The notes under the pieces are model-generated. The model saw only the letters and a list, made by a program, of their open reading frames with translations, was not told the origin of the DNA and ran no database searches. A stretch of 41,026 bases of DNA, from the NCBI GenBank assembly GCA_017442585.1, contig JAFRZM010000021.1:1-41026 (forward strand), written 5' to 3'. Below, piece after piece: positions 1 through 8,276 of this stretch. A program made the translations under genes and the position numbers. The stretch is from Lachnospiraceae bacterium. GTDB taxonomy: Bacteria; Bacillota; Clostridia; Lachnospirales; Lachnospiraceae. Within the stretch, counting starts at the first letter, position 1, and each line of letters starts with the position of its first letter.

Positions 1-354
1 CAGGATTATATCTACAAGGTAGTTCCTTTTGCAGGTTCTGTAGAAGGTACATCAGCAGAGAAGACAATAAGAGCTACAATCGCAGCTCCATGGCTTACAA
101 AGCTTGCAAACAATAAGAAGGGTCAGGTTACAGTTTCAATCAAGGCTGTAAAGGGCGCTAAGAGCTATAGTGTATATAGACTCATCGGCAAGACATACCA
201 GTATCTTGGAAACACAACAAAGACAACTTACGTTGATGCATTCAAGAAGGGTAAGTATGAGAAGGGTGTTACATACACATACAAGTTAGCAGTAAAGGTT
301 GGAGACAGAACAAGTGCACTTTCTGCAGCTAAGTCAATCACTGTAACAAAGTAA
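1..354 (+). CDS. 3' end of a C1 peptidase paralogue (partial)
   Basis: The window opens inside a gene whose last 117 codons are read in frame 1 and stop at TAA 352-354. The encoded segment is identical, residue for residue, to the last 117 residues of the complete C1-type protein at 620-2695, covering the end of one Fn3-like repeat and all of a second. It is therefore the C-terminal part of a tandem paralogue, and the catalytic domain lies outside the window. The six nucleotide differences from the downstream copy are all silent third-position changes. Whether this copy has an intact protease domain cannot be seen. Confidence 0.85.
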   Translation, partial: QDYIYKVVPFAGSVEGTSAEKTIRATIAAPWLTKLANNKKGQVTVSIKAVKGAKSYSVYRLIGKTYQYLGNTTKTTYVDAFKKGKYEKGVTYTYKLAVKVGDRTSALSAAKSITVTK

Positions 355-380
355 TAGAATTAAAAGATTTATTAATTATA

Positions 381-416
381 AAAGGAGCAGTCATGCTATG
401 CGTGGCTGCTCTTTTG
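381..416 (+). terminator. Rho-independent terminator after the partial C1 gene
   Basis: A hairpin with arms at about 381-393 and 403-415 (core GGAGCAG / CTGCTCT, one or two G-U pairs) ends in a TTTT run. It begins 26 bases after the stop codon of the truncated gene and separates it from the next promoter. Confidence 0.8.
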
Positions 417-484
417 CCTATGAGTAACGATGATTGCTTAGATGCTTAACATACGTGGCATAAGGAAAATAAATGTATTTATTT

Positions 485-512
485 GTATACAAAAGTTTTG
501 TTAATAGTATAC
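485..512. repeat. Paired GTATAC palindromes upstream of promoter
   Basis: Two copies of the 6-bp palindrome GTATAC, each followed by AAAA, lie at 485-490 and 507-512. Their centres are 22 bp apart, about two helical turns, just upstream of the -35 box of the next gene. The arrangement would suit a dimeric regulator bound on one DNA face. No binding protein can be named, and chance is possible in AT-rich DNA. Confidence 0.35.
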
Positions 513-520
513 AAAAAAGG

Positions 521-549
521 TTCATATTTAGGGGAAAAGATGTTATAAT
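521..549 (+). promoter_or_regulatory. Sigma-A-type promoter of the C1 peptidase gene
   Basis: TTCATA at 521-526 is separated by 17 bp from a perfect TATAAT at 544-549, preceded by TG at 541-542 (extended -10). The start of transcription would be near 556. An inverted repeat, GGTTCATA at 519-526 and TATGAACC at 572-579, overlaps the -35 box and has its second arm in the leader. Confidence 0.7.
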
Positions 550-619
550 TTAGAAACAGTCGTGAAAAAAGTATGAACCTGCTTTTTTGACTAGTTTATG
601 TAAGAGAGGAACGGAAAGA

Positions 620-2695
620 ATGAAGAAACGTTTATTGGCTATCGTGCTTACGATGGCAATGGCATTGTCAGGTATGATGATGCCGGCAAAGGCAAAGGCT
701 GAATCCAACTTCTTTGTTGGAGCAACAGGCTTAATTGATGAGAGTGTAATGTTTAAGGGCATGTCTCTCGAAGAAAGAGCAGCGATGGTCGGAGCAGTTA
801 CATATGATGCAGCTGATCAGGATTTCCCTGCAAAGTTTGACCTTCGTGAGTATGGTCTTGTAACTCCTGTTAAGGATCAGAACCCTTACGGTACATGTTG
901 GACATTTGCTACATGTGCATCACTTGAAAGTAATGCACTTGTATTAGGACTTGGTGAGTTCGACCTTTCTGAGTATCATTTAGGATATACTGCAACACAC
1001 ATTCCGGGTACACAGGATGAAATGACTGCAGGAGAAGGCTTTGACGCAGATAAATCAAAAGGTACAAAATGGTATGATGTCGGTGGTAATATTTATGGTT
1101 CACAGGCAGCACTTATGAAGGGTATGGCAGTTGGCCCAGAAGAGAAGTATCCTTATTCAGATATTAAGAAGAAACTTCCTGATGAAGCTTTCGGTGATTG
1201 CGCAATTCATACAGATGCGTGTGTGTTTATAACAGCAACGAATACTAATGCTATAAAGTCATATATCGTTCAGAATGGAGCTATGCAGATTTCTGTAGAC
1301 GGTGCATTTGAAGGAAAGGCTTTTAATCCTGATACAAATGCAGCTTATGTTCCTGAGTGGGGCAAAGGTAACGGCGACGGAACTAACCACGCAGTTACAG
1401 TTGTAGGTTGGGACGACAATTACAGCAAGGATAATTTCCTTCTTACTCCTGAAGGAGACGGTGCATGGATTATTAAGAATTCATGGAGCGAAGAATGGGG
1501 CGAGGCAGGTTATTATTATCTTTCATATTATGATGCTGCTATAGATGATGATCACACATGGTGTGGTTATAAGGCAGCTCCTGTAGATAATTATGATTTC
1601 CAGTATCAGTATGATGGAAGCTGGGGAATTTGGGGAATATCAGATGCTACAGATGTTGCTATGACATTTAATGTCAAAAGAGATCAGACAATGACAGGTG
1701 TTAAGGTTTCTATATCTGAGATTCCGGATGGTGCTGTAAATGCAGTTGTTAAGGTTTACAGAGGCGTTGATTCTATAGATAATCTTAATGATTCTAAAGT
1801 TATATACACACAGAAGGCTGTAGTTAATACAGGTTGGTACAGCACGATAGAATTTAATAAGGGCGTCAATATAAACGCGGATGAGAAGATTTTTGTAACT
1901 GTTTCATTTGATAAGCCGGTATACTATATGTGTGATGGTCCGGATGATTTCGGCGATGGACGTAAGGTTGTTGCTTTTGCTAAAGAAGGCGAAACATTCC
2001 TTATTTCAGCACGTGATCCTGGAAAGTGGTATGACCATGGTGTTGACGGTGGTGACATCGATGAAGATCCAGCTAACAACGTATGTCTTAAGGCTATGGT
2101 TCGTGATGGTCATAACCAGCCGGTTATCCATAGAAATGCAAACGCAGTTAACTTAGAAGAGCCTACATTCTACCTTCTTAACAACGAAGAAGCTAAGGTT
2201 ACTGTTACTTGGAAAGAAGTAGAGAACGCAGAAGGCTACAACATCTATCGTAAGGTTAAGGGTGTAGAAAATGAATTCACACTTCTTGCTAAGGTAGAAG
2301 CCGGTACAACAAAGTACGCTGATAAGAACCTTACAATCGGACAGGATTATATCTACAAGGTAGTTCCTTTTGCAGGTTCTGTAGAAGGTACATCAGCAGA
2401 GAAGACAATAAGAGCTACAATCGCAGCTCCATGGCTTACAAAGCTTGCAAACAACAAGAAGGGTCAGGTTACAGTTTCAATCAAGGCTGTAAAGGGCGCT
2501 AAGAGCTACAGTGTATATAGACTCATCGGCAAGACATACCAGTATCTTGGAAATACAACAAAGACAACTTACGTTGATGCATTCAAGAAGGGTAAGTATG
2601 AGAAGGGTGTTACATACACATATAAGTTAGCAGTAAAGGTTGGCGACAGAACAAGTGCACTTTCTGCAGCTAAGTCAATTACTGTAACAAAGTAA
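620..2695 (+). CDS. Secreted C1 (papain-like) cysteine peptidase with Fn3-like repeats
   Basis: Predicted exported cysteine protease of 691 residues. ATG 620 is preferred over ATG 587 because GAGAGGA at 604-610 is correctly spaced from it and the protein then begins with a typical signal peptide (MKKRLLAIVL..., Ala-rich cleavage site near 27). The peptidase C1A domain covers about residues 70-310: oxyanion Gln87, nucleophile Cys93 in GTCW, His257 in NHAV and Asn287 in KNSW. A beta-rich segment at about 325-495 resembles the lectin-like domain often linked to clostridial C1 peptidases. Two Fn3-like repeats at about 515-605 and 606-690 probably bind a surface or substrate. Codon choice is strongly biased (ACA, GCA, GCT), unlike many neighbours, which suggests high expression. 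No sortase motif is visible, so release or non-covalent wall association is inferred. Confidence 0.9.
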   Translation: MKKRLLAIVLTMAMALSGMMMPAKAKAESNFFVGATGLIDESVMFKGMSLEERAAMVGAVTYDAADQDFPAKFDLREYGLVTPVKDQNPYGTCWTFATCASLESNALVLGLGEFDLSEYHLGYTATHIPGTQDEMTAGEGFDADKSKGTKWYDVGGNIYGSQAALMKGMAVGPEEKYPYSDIKKKLPDEAFGDCAIHTDACVFITATNTNAIKSYIVQNGAMQISVDGAFEGKAFNPDTNAAYVPEWGKGNGDGTNHAVTVVGWDDNYSKDNFLLTPEGDGAWIIKNSWSEEWGEAGYYYLSYYDAAIDDDHTWCGYKAAPVDNYDFQYQYDGSWGIWGISDATDVAMTFNVKRDQTMTGVKVSISEIPDGAVNAVVKVYRGVDSIDNLNDSKVIYTQKAVVNTGWYSTIEFNKGVNINADEKIFVTVSFDKPVYYMCDGPDDFGDGRKVVAFAKEGETFLISARDPGKWYDHGVDGGDIDEDPANNVCLKAMVRDGHNQPVIHRNANAVNLEEPTFYLLNNEEAKVTVTWKEVENAEGYNIYRKVKGVENEFTLLAKVEAGTTKYADKNLTIGQDYIYKVVPFAGSVEGTSAEKTIRATIAAPWLTKLANNKKGQVTVSIKAVKGAKSYSVYRLIGKTYQYLGNTTKTTYVDAFKKGKYEKGVTYTYKLAVKVGDRTSALSAAKSITVTK

Positions 2696-2736
2696 TATAA
2701 TCGGATATAAACGGTTAGATTAAATGGATTTAATAG

Positions 2737-2764
2737 TACCGGGAGGGTTAAACCTCCCGGTATT
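2737..2764 (+). terminator. Terminator hairpin after the C1 peptidase gene
   Basis: A perfect 10-bp stem (2737-2746 with 2753-2762, GC-rich CCGGGAGG core) closes a 6-base loop. The following T-run is weak (TTT), so termination may be incomplete. Confidence 0.65.
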
Positions 2765-2867
2765 TAAATCATTGGCAAATGTTAGTTAAATATCTTTTTG
2801 TAAACGAGATTTATTAAAATATATTTGACTAAAGACGGATTTAAAGATGGAAAGGAATATGAAAGAT

Positions 2868-4841
2868 ATGAAAAAACGTATACTTGCATTACTTTTAATG
2901 CTCACATTAATTATATCGGGACTTATGATCCCGGAGAAGGCGCATGCAGATACGCCGGTGCGATACGATTTGCGCGACAAAGGATTTGTGACGCCGGTTA
3001 AGAATCAGGGCAATCATAAAACAGCCTCTCTTTTTGCGGCATGTGCATCTATGGAGAGCAATGCGCTCCTTATGGGTTATGGTACATATGATTTCTCGGA
3101 ATATCATCTTGGATATTTTTCAAATGTAGTGTGTACAATTCCAAGCGAAAGCATTTATAACGAAGGTTATGCAGGAAAGGACACCTGGTATGATGAGGGT
3201 ACTACGGTGTTTGACGCGCTTGCTACATTGAATAAGGGCTTTGGACCGGCACTTGAGACTTCATTTCCGTATTCTGAGCTTACAAAGAAGATAGACGGCT
3301 CACATGCAAAAGATAATGTACTCAATTTTAACGGCGTATATATGGTAACTGCAGATGATATCGCGGGTATCAAGAATCTTATTATGACTCATGGCGCTGT
3401 AACTGTTGAAGTATGTGCAAGATCATGGGAAGAAAGTACGAATTATAATACCAATACTGCAGCTGCATATACTGCAAAATTCGATGATAAATATAATAAA
3501 CTGGATCATGCGGTAACTATTGTCGGATGGGATGATTATTACAGTGCGGATAATTTCTCGACTAATCCGGGAAGAAGTGGCGCATGGATATGCAAGAACT
3601 CCTGGGGTACTTCATGGGGTAAGGAGGGATATTTCTATCTTTCATATGAAGATGCTGCTTTGACAGATAAAAAGGCGGTATGTGCTTTTACTGTTTCACA
3701 GAAAGGTACATATGATGCACAGTATCAGTACGATGGCGGTATGTGTAAATATACCGACAGCGCATCTGATGGTGCGGCGATAAAGTTTGTGCCGACTACG
3801 AATCAGACACTTGCGGGAATACGTATATATCCTGCGATTGATTCGGATGGCAGATTTAAGACAACTACAGCTACGATAAATGTATACAAGAACGCGACTG
3901 ATATAAATACACTTTCAAGTGCGACATTACTTTATTCATTTACAAAACAGATAACTAATGCGGGTTATCAGATTATAGAATTTGATAAATGTATAAACAT
4001 CAATGCCGGTGAAAAAATCTATATAACGGTAACCTTTGACAGGCTTCTTTACTATGGACTTGACGGTGCAAAGAGTTATTCCGACGGAACAAAGGTAGTA
4101 AGTTTTGCAAATGCCGATGAGACATATATAAAATGGGGCGCTGACGGCTGGAAGGATGCCGCGACTCAGTATAAGAGTAAGGACGGTACGGTAATTCCTT
4201 ATAATGCATGCATTAAGGCTGTGACACTTGAAGGTGCGGATAGATCGCTTCTTCATAGAAACGGAGAAGTTATAAATCCTGTAAAAGATCCGGATCCGAC
4301 GCCTGATGTTACTTTGGGCGAGACAACTTTCTTCATGATGAATAATGAAGAAGCGAAGATTAATCTTTCGTGGCGTGCGGTAGAAAATGCAGAAGGCTAT
4401 AATATCTATCGTAAAGCTGAAGGTGAAAGCGCATTCAAAAAGATTGCGACTGTTTACAGCGATACATTTAAGTATAGTGATACAGGACTTACTTTAGGTA
4501 AGAAATATACTTATAAGGTACTTGCTTTCGCAGGAAGTACAGAAGGTACTTCTGTAGAAAAGACTTTAACTGCAACAATTAAAGCTCCTTGGATTAAGAG
4601 TTTTAGTAATACTAAGAAGGGTCAGCTTAAAATTACTGCATCTCTCGTAAAGGGCGCGACTCGTTACGGTTTTTATCGTTTGTCCGGAACAACTTATAAG
4701 TGGATAGGACAGAGCAAGGGTTATGTTTTTACAGATAAGAAAGTAAAAAAGAATGTAACTTATACCTATAAGGTCCGCGCTTATAAAGGAAACCTTATGT
4801 CAGCACAGTCTGCGGCAAAGTCGTATAAGGTTAAAAAGTAA
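2868..4841 (+). CDS. Secreted papain-like pseudopeptidase (catalytic Cys replaced by Ala)
   Basis: Paralogue of the preceding gene, 657 residues from ATG 2868. That start places the signal peptide MKKRILALLL... in register with the paralogue and sits 11 bases after GGAAAGGA; ATGs at 2847 and 2859 are alternatives. The C1A fold is recognisable: Gln47, His214 in DHAV and Asn244 in KNSW are kept. However, the position of the nucleophile is Ala53 (codon GCC) and the usual following Trp is Ser54, giving KTASLF in place of GTCWTF. A lectin-like middle segment and two Fn3-like repeats (about 485-570 and 571-657) follow. The reading frame is intact over nearly 2 kb, which argues against simple decay. 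Codon use is less biased than in the active copy. A binding, chaperone or decoy role is inferred only. Confidence 0.87.
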   Translation: MKKRILALLLMLTLIISGLMIPEKAHADTPVRYDLRDKGFVTPVKNQGNHKTASLFAACASMESNALLMGYGTYDFSEYHLGYFSNVVCTIPSESIYNEGYAGKDTWYDEGTTVFDALATLNKGFGPALETSFPYSELTKKIDGSHAKDNVLNFNGVYMVTADDIAGIKNLIMTHGAVTVEVCARSWEESTNYNTNTAAAYTAKFDDKYNKLDHAVTIVGWDDYYSADNFSTNPGRSGAWICKNSWGTSWGKEGYFYLSYEDAALTDKKAVCAFTVSQKGTYDAQYQYDGGMCKYTDSASDGAAIKFVPTTNQTLAGIRIYPAIDSDGRFKTTTATINVYKNATDINTLSSATLLYSFTKQITNAGYQIIEFDKCININAGEKIYITVTFDRLLYYGLDGAKSYSDGTKVVSFANADETYIKWGADGWKDAATQYKSKDGTVIPYNACIKAVTLEGADRSLLHRNGEVINPVKDPDPTPDVTLGETTFFMMNNEEAKINLSWRAVENAEGYNIYRKAEGESAFKKIATVYSDTFKYSDTGLTLGKKYTYKVLAFAGSTEGTSVEKTLTATIKAPWIKSFSNTKKGQLKITASLVKGATRYGFYRLSGTTYKWIGQSKGYVFTDKKVKKNVTYTYKVRAYKGNLMSAQSAAKSYKVKK

Positions 4842-4867
4842 TTTGTGATAAAGGCGAGGTATTTAAT

Positions 4868-6007
4868 ATGGCTAAATGCGGAAGAAATGTCATTCTTTAT
4901 GATCCGAATAAGAATAGAATAGAAGAAAGCGAGAAGAATCTGGAATTTGTGCGTGTATTACGTAAGGCCACAAATCCGGATGCTTTAATAGATGAGTTAA
5001 ATAAAAAGCGCCCTGACATGATGGTGTTCGTGCATTCTCGAGTTGATGATATGGAGCTTGAAAGGATAAGCGAGGCATTAGCTAGTCCTAAGTTCCAGAA
5101 TCTTCCGATACTCTTGCTCGTAGAACTTGAGTGTCAGGAAAGGGTTGCACCGCTTTTCCCTGCTACTAATCTTGTAATATCTAATAGAGCTGAGGATTCT
5201 GCAGATTGGGTAGTTCGAGTAGAGGCGATGCTTGAAGAACTTGACAATCAGTCGCAGGTAATAGTACTTGATGATGATGAGTATTTCCGCGGAATGGAAA
5301 TAAGCCTTATAGATGATGGCTATAATCCGATAGAGATGTCTTGTGGTACGGAGGTAATTGATTATCTCACAAAGAATTCTGCGGATGTGCTTTTGCTTGA
5401 TATAGACTGCTACGATATGGACGTATTTGAACTTGCGGACAAGGTACGTTCGACTCCGGGCGGAGCACATGCACCTATAGTCTTTTTAACTGATGGCGTA
5501 ACCGAAGAGCTTACAAAGAAGTTTAATGAGAAAAGTTCATGCGGATACCTTGTTAAGCCTATACATGGCAAGGATATGCGTGCAAAGATTGAAGATGCGA
5601 TTCGCCGCGGTCCTGAGATGCTTGAAAGAAAACTTGTGGTTGTAGTCGATGATGATGTCATGACGCTTAAGTCAATACAGGCGATGCTTAAGGATGAATA
5701 TAAAATAATAGCTCTTCCTTCGGCTATGCAGGCGATTAAGTATTTTGAAACAAAGGTTCCGGATATAGTACTTCTTGATTATGAGATGCCGGTTAAAAAC
5801 GGTTTGGAAGTATTGCGCGTTATAAGAAGCAAGTCGGGATTTAATAATGTTCCCGTTATCATGCTTACCGGTAATAAAGAAAAGCAGACGGTTGTATCTT
5901 GTATACAGTGCGGTGCGCAAGGTTACTTAACGAAGCCTGTAAACTCAATATCTTTAAGACTTCGAATAAGACAGTTACTCGGTGTGGTTCCGGGTGCGGT
6001 TCAATAA
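4868..6007 (+). CDS. Triple receiver-domain protein without output domain
   Basis: A 379-residue protein of three tandem CheY-like receiver domains. Domain 1 (about 6-125) is degenerate: His56 occupies the region of the phospho-acceptor Asp and the conserved Lys is not seen. Domain 2 (about 130-245) has the acidic DDD at 135-137, Asp178, Thr208 and Lys230-Pro231. Domain 3 (about 255-373) has DDD at 261-263, Asp304 in LLDYEMP, Thr334 and Lys356-Pro357, all that phosphorylation needs. There is no DNA-binding, enzymatic or kinase domain, so output is probably through protein contacts. It starts 26 bases after the pseudopeptidase with a GAGGT ribosome site, so the two may be cotranscribed. No histidine kinase is adjacent. 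Confidence 0.85.
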   Translation: MAKCGRNVILYDPNKNRIEESEKNLEFVRVLRKATNPDALIDELNKKRPDMMVFVHSRVDDMELERISEALASPKFQNLPILLLVELECQERVAPLFPATNLVISNRAEDSADWVVRVEAMLEELDNQSQVIVLDDDEYFRGMEISLIDDGYNPIEMSCGTEVIDYLTKNSADVLLLDIDCYDMDVFELADKVRSTPGGAHAPIVFLTDGVTEELTKKFNEKSSCGYLVKPIHGKDMRAKIEDAIRRGPEMLERKLVVVVDDDVMTLKSIQAMLKDEYKIIALPSAMQAIKYFETKVPDIVLLDYEMPVKNGLEVLRVIRSKSGFNNVPVIMLTGNKEKQTVVSCIQCGAQGYLTKPVNSISLRLRIRQLLGVVPGAVQ

Positions 6008-6017
6008 TATTTATATG

Positions 6018-6046
6018 TGTACAGAAGTGATGCTCTGTGTTATTAT
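6018..6046 (+). promoter_or_regulatory. Possible promoter before azlC
   Basis: TGTACA (6018-6023), 17 bp, TATTAT (6041-6046) is a partial match to a sigma-A promoter in the 131-bp gap before azlC. An AT-rich hairpin (6087-6093 with 6098-6104) lies downstream in the presumed leader. Weak evidence. Confidence 0.3.
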
Positions 6047-6138
6047 ATTTGGTGGCATGATGGGATTGCCATAAAAGTAACGGAATTCTTTTGGCTTCAA
6101 AAGAGTTTTCGTAAAGTAATAACGGAGTTATAGGTATA

Positions 6139-6909
6139 ATGGGGGAAAACAGAAGAAACACTGCAATTAAGCAGATTGGGTACGGGATTAAGGACGGCCT
6201 TCCTATTGCGATAGGATATTTGTCGGTTGCTTTTTCCTTTGGTATTCTTGCGGTCGAAGGCGGGTTAAGTGTTGCACAGGCAACGATGATATCTGCTTTT
6301 AATACTACGTCCGCAGGTCAGGTTGCGGGACTTTCAATTATGTTAATGCATGGGAGTCTTATAGAGATGGCGGTCACACAGTTTGTTATAAACTTACGCT
6401 ATTCTTTGATGGCAATAAGCCTTTCGCAAAATGTCAATCGCGGCGTAAAGCCGATATATAGGCTTTTATTTGGCGCAATGATAACGGATGAGGTTTTCGC
6501 GGTTGCGGTAAGTAAGGTTTATAAGGTTGGACGAGGATATCTTTTGGGCCTTCAATCTGTGGCCTTTTTGGGATGGGCGCTTGGAACTCTCCTTGGCGCA
6601 ATCATGGGCGGAATACTGCCGGAGTCGGTAAACTCGGCGCTTGGTCTTGCAATATACGGAATGTTTATCGCAATTGTTATGCCAAAGGTGAGGGTAGATA
6701 GGCGTGTATCGATAGTTTGCATTATAGCGGTTGTTATAAGTTGCGTATTTACGTATGTTCCGGTTATAAACAAGGTTTCGGGCGGATTCGCGGTTATTAT
6801 TGCTGCGGTTACCGCATCGCTTTTTGGCGCATTTTTCTTGCCGGATAAGTCTATGCCACGAGAAAAAAGCGTAATAGACAGGAAACTTAATCAAAAGGGG
6901 GTGGCATAA
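6139..6909 (+). CDS. azlC: AzlC family branched-chain amino acid exporter, large subunit
   Basis: Integral membrane protein of 256 residues matching AzlC, the large subunit of the two-part exporter for branched-chain amino acids and their analogues. Typical family features are the N-terminal GIKDGLPIAIGYLSVAFSFG segment, the later NLRYSLMAISLSQ stretch, and several hydrophobic helices to about residue 230. The C-terminal tail is charged. ATG 6139 has GGAG about 11 bases upstream. The azlD stop-start junction follows without a gap, and the paired order supports the assignment. The exact substrate is not shown by sequence. Confidence 0.88.
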   Translation: MGENRRNTAIKQIGYGIKDGLPIAIGYLSVAFSFGILAVEGGLSVAQATMISAFNTTSAGQVAGLSIMLMHGSLIEMAVTQFVINLRYSLMAISLSQNVNRGVKPIYRLLFGAMITDEVFAVAVSKVYKVGRGYLLGLQSVAFLGWALGTLLGAIMGGILPESVNSALGLAIYGMFIAIVMPKVRVDRRVSIVCIIAVVISCVFTYVPVINKVSGGFAVIIAAVTASLFGAFFLPDKSMPREKSVIDRKLNQKGVA

Positions 6910-7236
6910 ATGGATATGCTCATCTTTATGAAGTATCTTGTCATAATGGCGGGAGTTACGTATCTTATTCGTGTTATTCCGTTTATACTGGTCAGAAAAG
7001 AAATTACCAACGAACGATTTAAGATGTTTTTGAATTATGTTCCGTACACGGTTTTATCAGCAATGACGATTCCGGCTATTTTTACTGCGACAAAGAGTAT
7101 TGTTTCTGCTGTGATAGGAACTGCTGTTGCGGTAGTGCTCGGATATTTGAATAAAAGTTTGCTTGCTGTAGCGGCAATTTCCTGTATTGTAGTATTTGTG
7201 GTTGAGTATATAATGAAATTAGTGGGAGTATTATAG
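6910..7236 (+). CDS. azlD: AzlD family small membrane subunit
   Basis: A 108-residue hydrophobic protein with about four membrane segments. VTYLIRVIPFILVRK and the following NYVPYTVLSAMTIPAI are typical of AzlD, the partner of AzlC. Its ATG directly follows the azlC stop codon, and a GGGGG ribosome site lies in the last azlC codons, so the two are translationally coupled. It ends with TAG overlapping the GTG start of the next gene by one base. Confidence 0.87.
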   Translation: MDMLIFMKYLVIMAGVTYLIRVIPFILVRKEITNERFKMFLNYVPYTVLSAMTIPAIFTATKSIVSAVIGTAVAVVLGYLNKSLLAVAAISCIVVFVVEYIMKLVGVL

Positions 7237-8237
7237 TGAAATATCCTAAGAACATTGCTAAAGGTGATACAATTCATGTAACGGCGCCGTCAAGCGGTAT
7301 AGGAGATGACGTTAAAGAACGTAGTCTTTCACTTTCGGCGTTTAAGAATGCGGGATTTAATATTATAGAGACGGATGATGTAATGGCGACGGATGACGAG
7401 CCGGCTGTAGCTTCGGTACGCGCTATGGAACTTATGGAGGTATTATCATCTAAAGAATCATCAATGGTTTTATCTGCTTCGGGCGGAGATTTTATGGATG
7501 AAATTCTGGATTTGATTGATTTTGATGAATTAAAGGATCTTGATAAGTGGTTTCAGGGGTATTCGGATAATACGAATCTTACATTTACGCTTACAGCTTT
7601 AAATGATATAGCGACGATTTATGGTACGAATTTTAAGGGATTTGCAATGAAAACCCTCCATAAATCTTTGGAAGACAGTATTAAGATTCTTCTGGGCGAA
7701 GACATCGTACAGGAGTCGTTTGACCGCCATCAGCGAGGCTTTTTAACAACGGATGAGGGATATGATCTTAATACGGAGTCTAAGCTTTCCGTTATTAATG
7801 CACCGACAGGCGATGGTAACTTTAGATTTAAAGGTCGTATGATAGGCGGATGCCTTGATGTGTTGAGAAATTTGGTAGGCACACCATATGGCGATATTTG
7901 TGGATTTTTAAAAAAGTACGAGAACGATGGTTTTATATGGTACTTTGATATATTCGCTTTGACCTCGGAAGATACATATCACAGTCTCTTGCAGATGAAG
8001 CGTGCGGGCTGGTTTGAAAATGTAAAAGCCGTTATAGTGGGTCGCGTTTGCTTTGAAAAGACAATGGCAGATATGACTTATGAAGAGGCGTTTATGCGTT
8101 TGTTCGGGGAAGATGTACCGATGCTATTCGGCGCGGATGTGGGTCATGTGTCGCCGTCATTTACGATAATAAACGGCGCGATAGCAGATATTGAAGTTAA
8201 GGATTTAAAGATTAATTTAAAGTTTATTCGAGAATAG
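7236..8237 (+). CDS. S66 family peptidase (LD-carboxypeptidase/MccF-like)
   Basis: A 333-residue protein beginning at GTG 7236, with GGGAG eight bases upstream and a one-base overlap with azlD. It has the S66 layout: N-terminal sandwich beginning KGDTIHVTAPSS, nucleophile Ser110 in GYSD, and His304 in DVGHVSPS near the end. The family removes the terminal D-amino acid from tetrapeptide muropeptides (LdcA) or cleaves microcin C-like compounds (MccF). The acid of the Ser-Glu-His triad would fall at residue 238, where this protein has Asp in WYFDIF; spacing (128 and 66 residues) agrees with that placement. No signal peptide is seen, so it is cytoplasmic. Which of the two activities applies is open. 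Confidence 0.8.
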   Translation: MKYPKNIAKGDTIHVTAPSSGIGDDVKERSLSLSAFKNAGFNIIETDDVMATDDEPAVASVRAMELMEVLSSKESSMVLSASGGDFMDEILDLIDFDELKDLDKWFQGYSDNTNLTFTLTALNDIATIYGTNFKGFAMKTLHKSLEDSIKILLGEDIVQESFDRHQRGFLTTDEGYDLNTESKLSVINAPTGDGNFRFKGRMIGGCLDVLRNLVGTPYGDICGFLKKYENDGFIWYFDIFALTSEDTYHSLLQMKRAGWFENVKAVIVGRVCFEKTMADMTYEEAFMRLFGEDVPMLFGADVGHVSPSFTIINGAIADIEVKDLKINLKFIRE

Positions 8238-8276
8238 ATTATAAAACAAATCACAAAACCTGTTTAGGAGAAGAAA

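Noticed and set aside
485..549. Riboswitch before the C1 peptidase gene
   Set aside because: The region from the predicted transcription start to the ATG is only about 65 bases and shows no riboswitch-like core.
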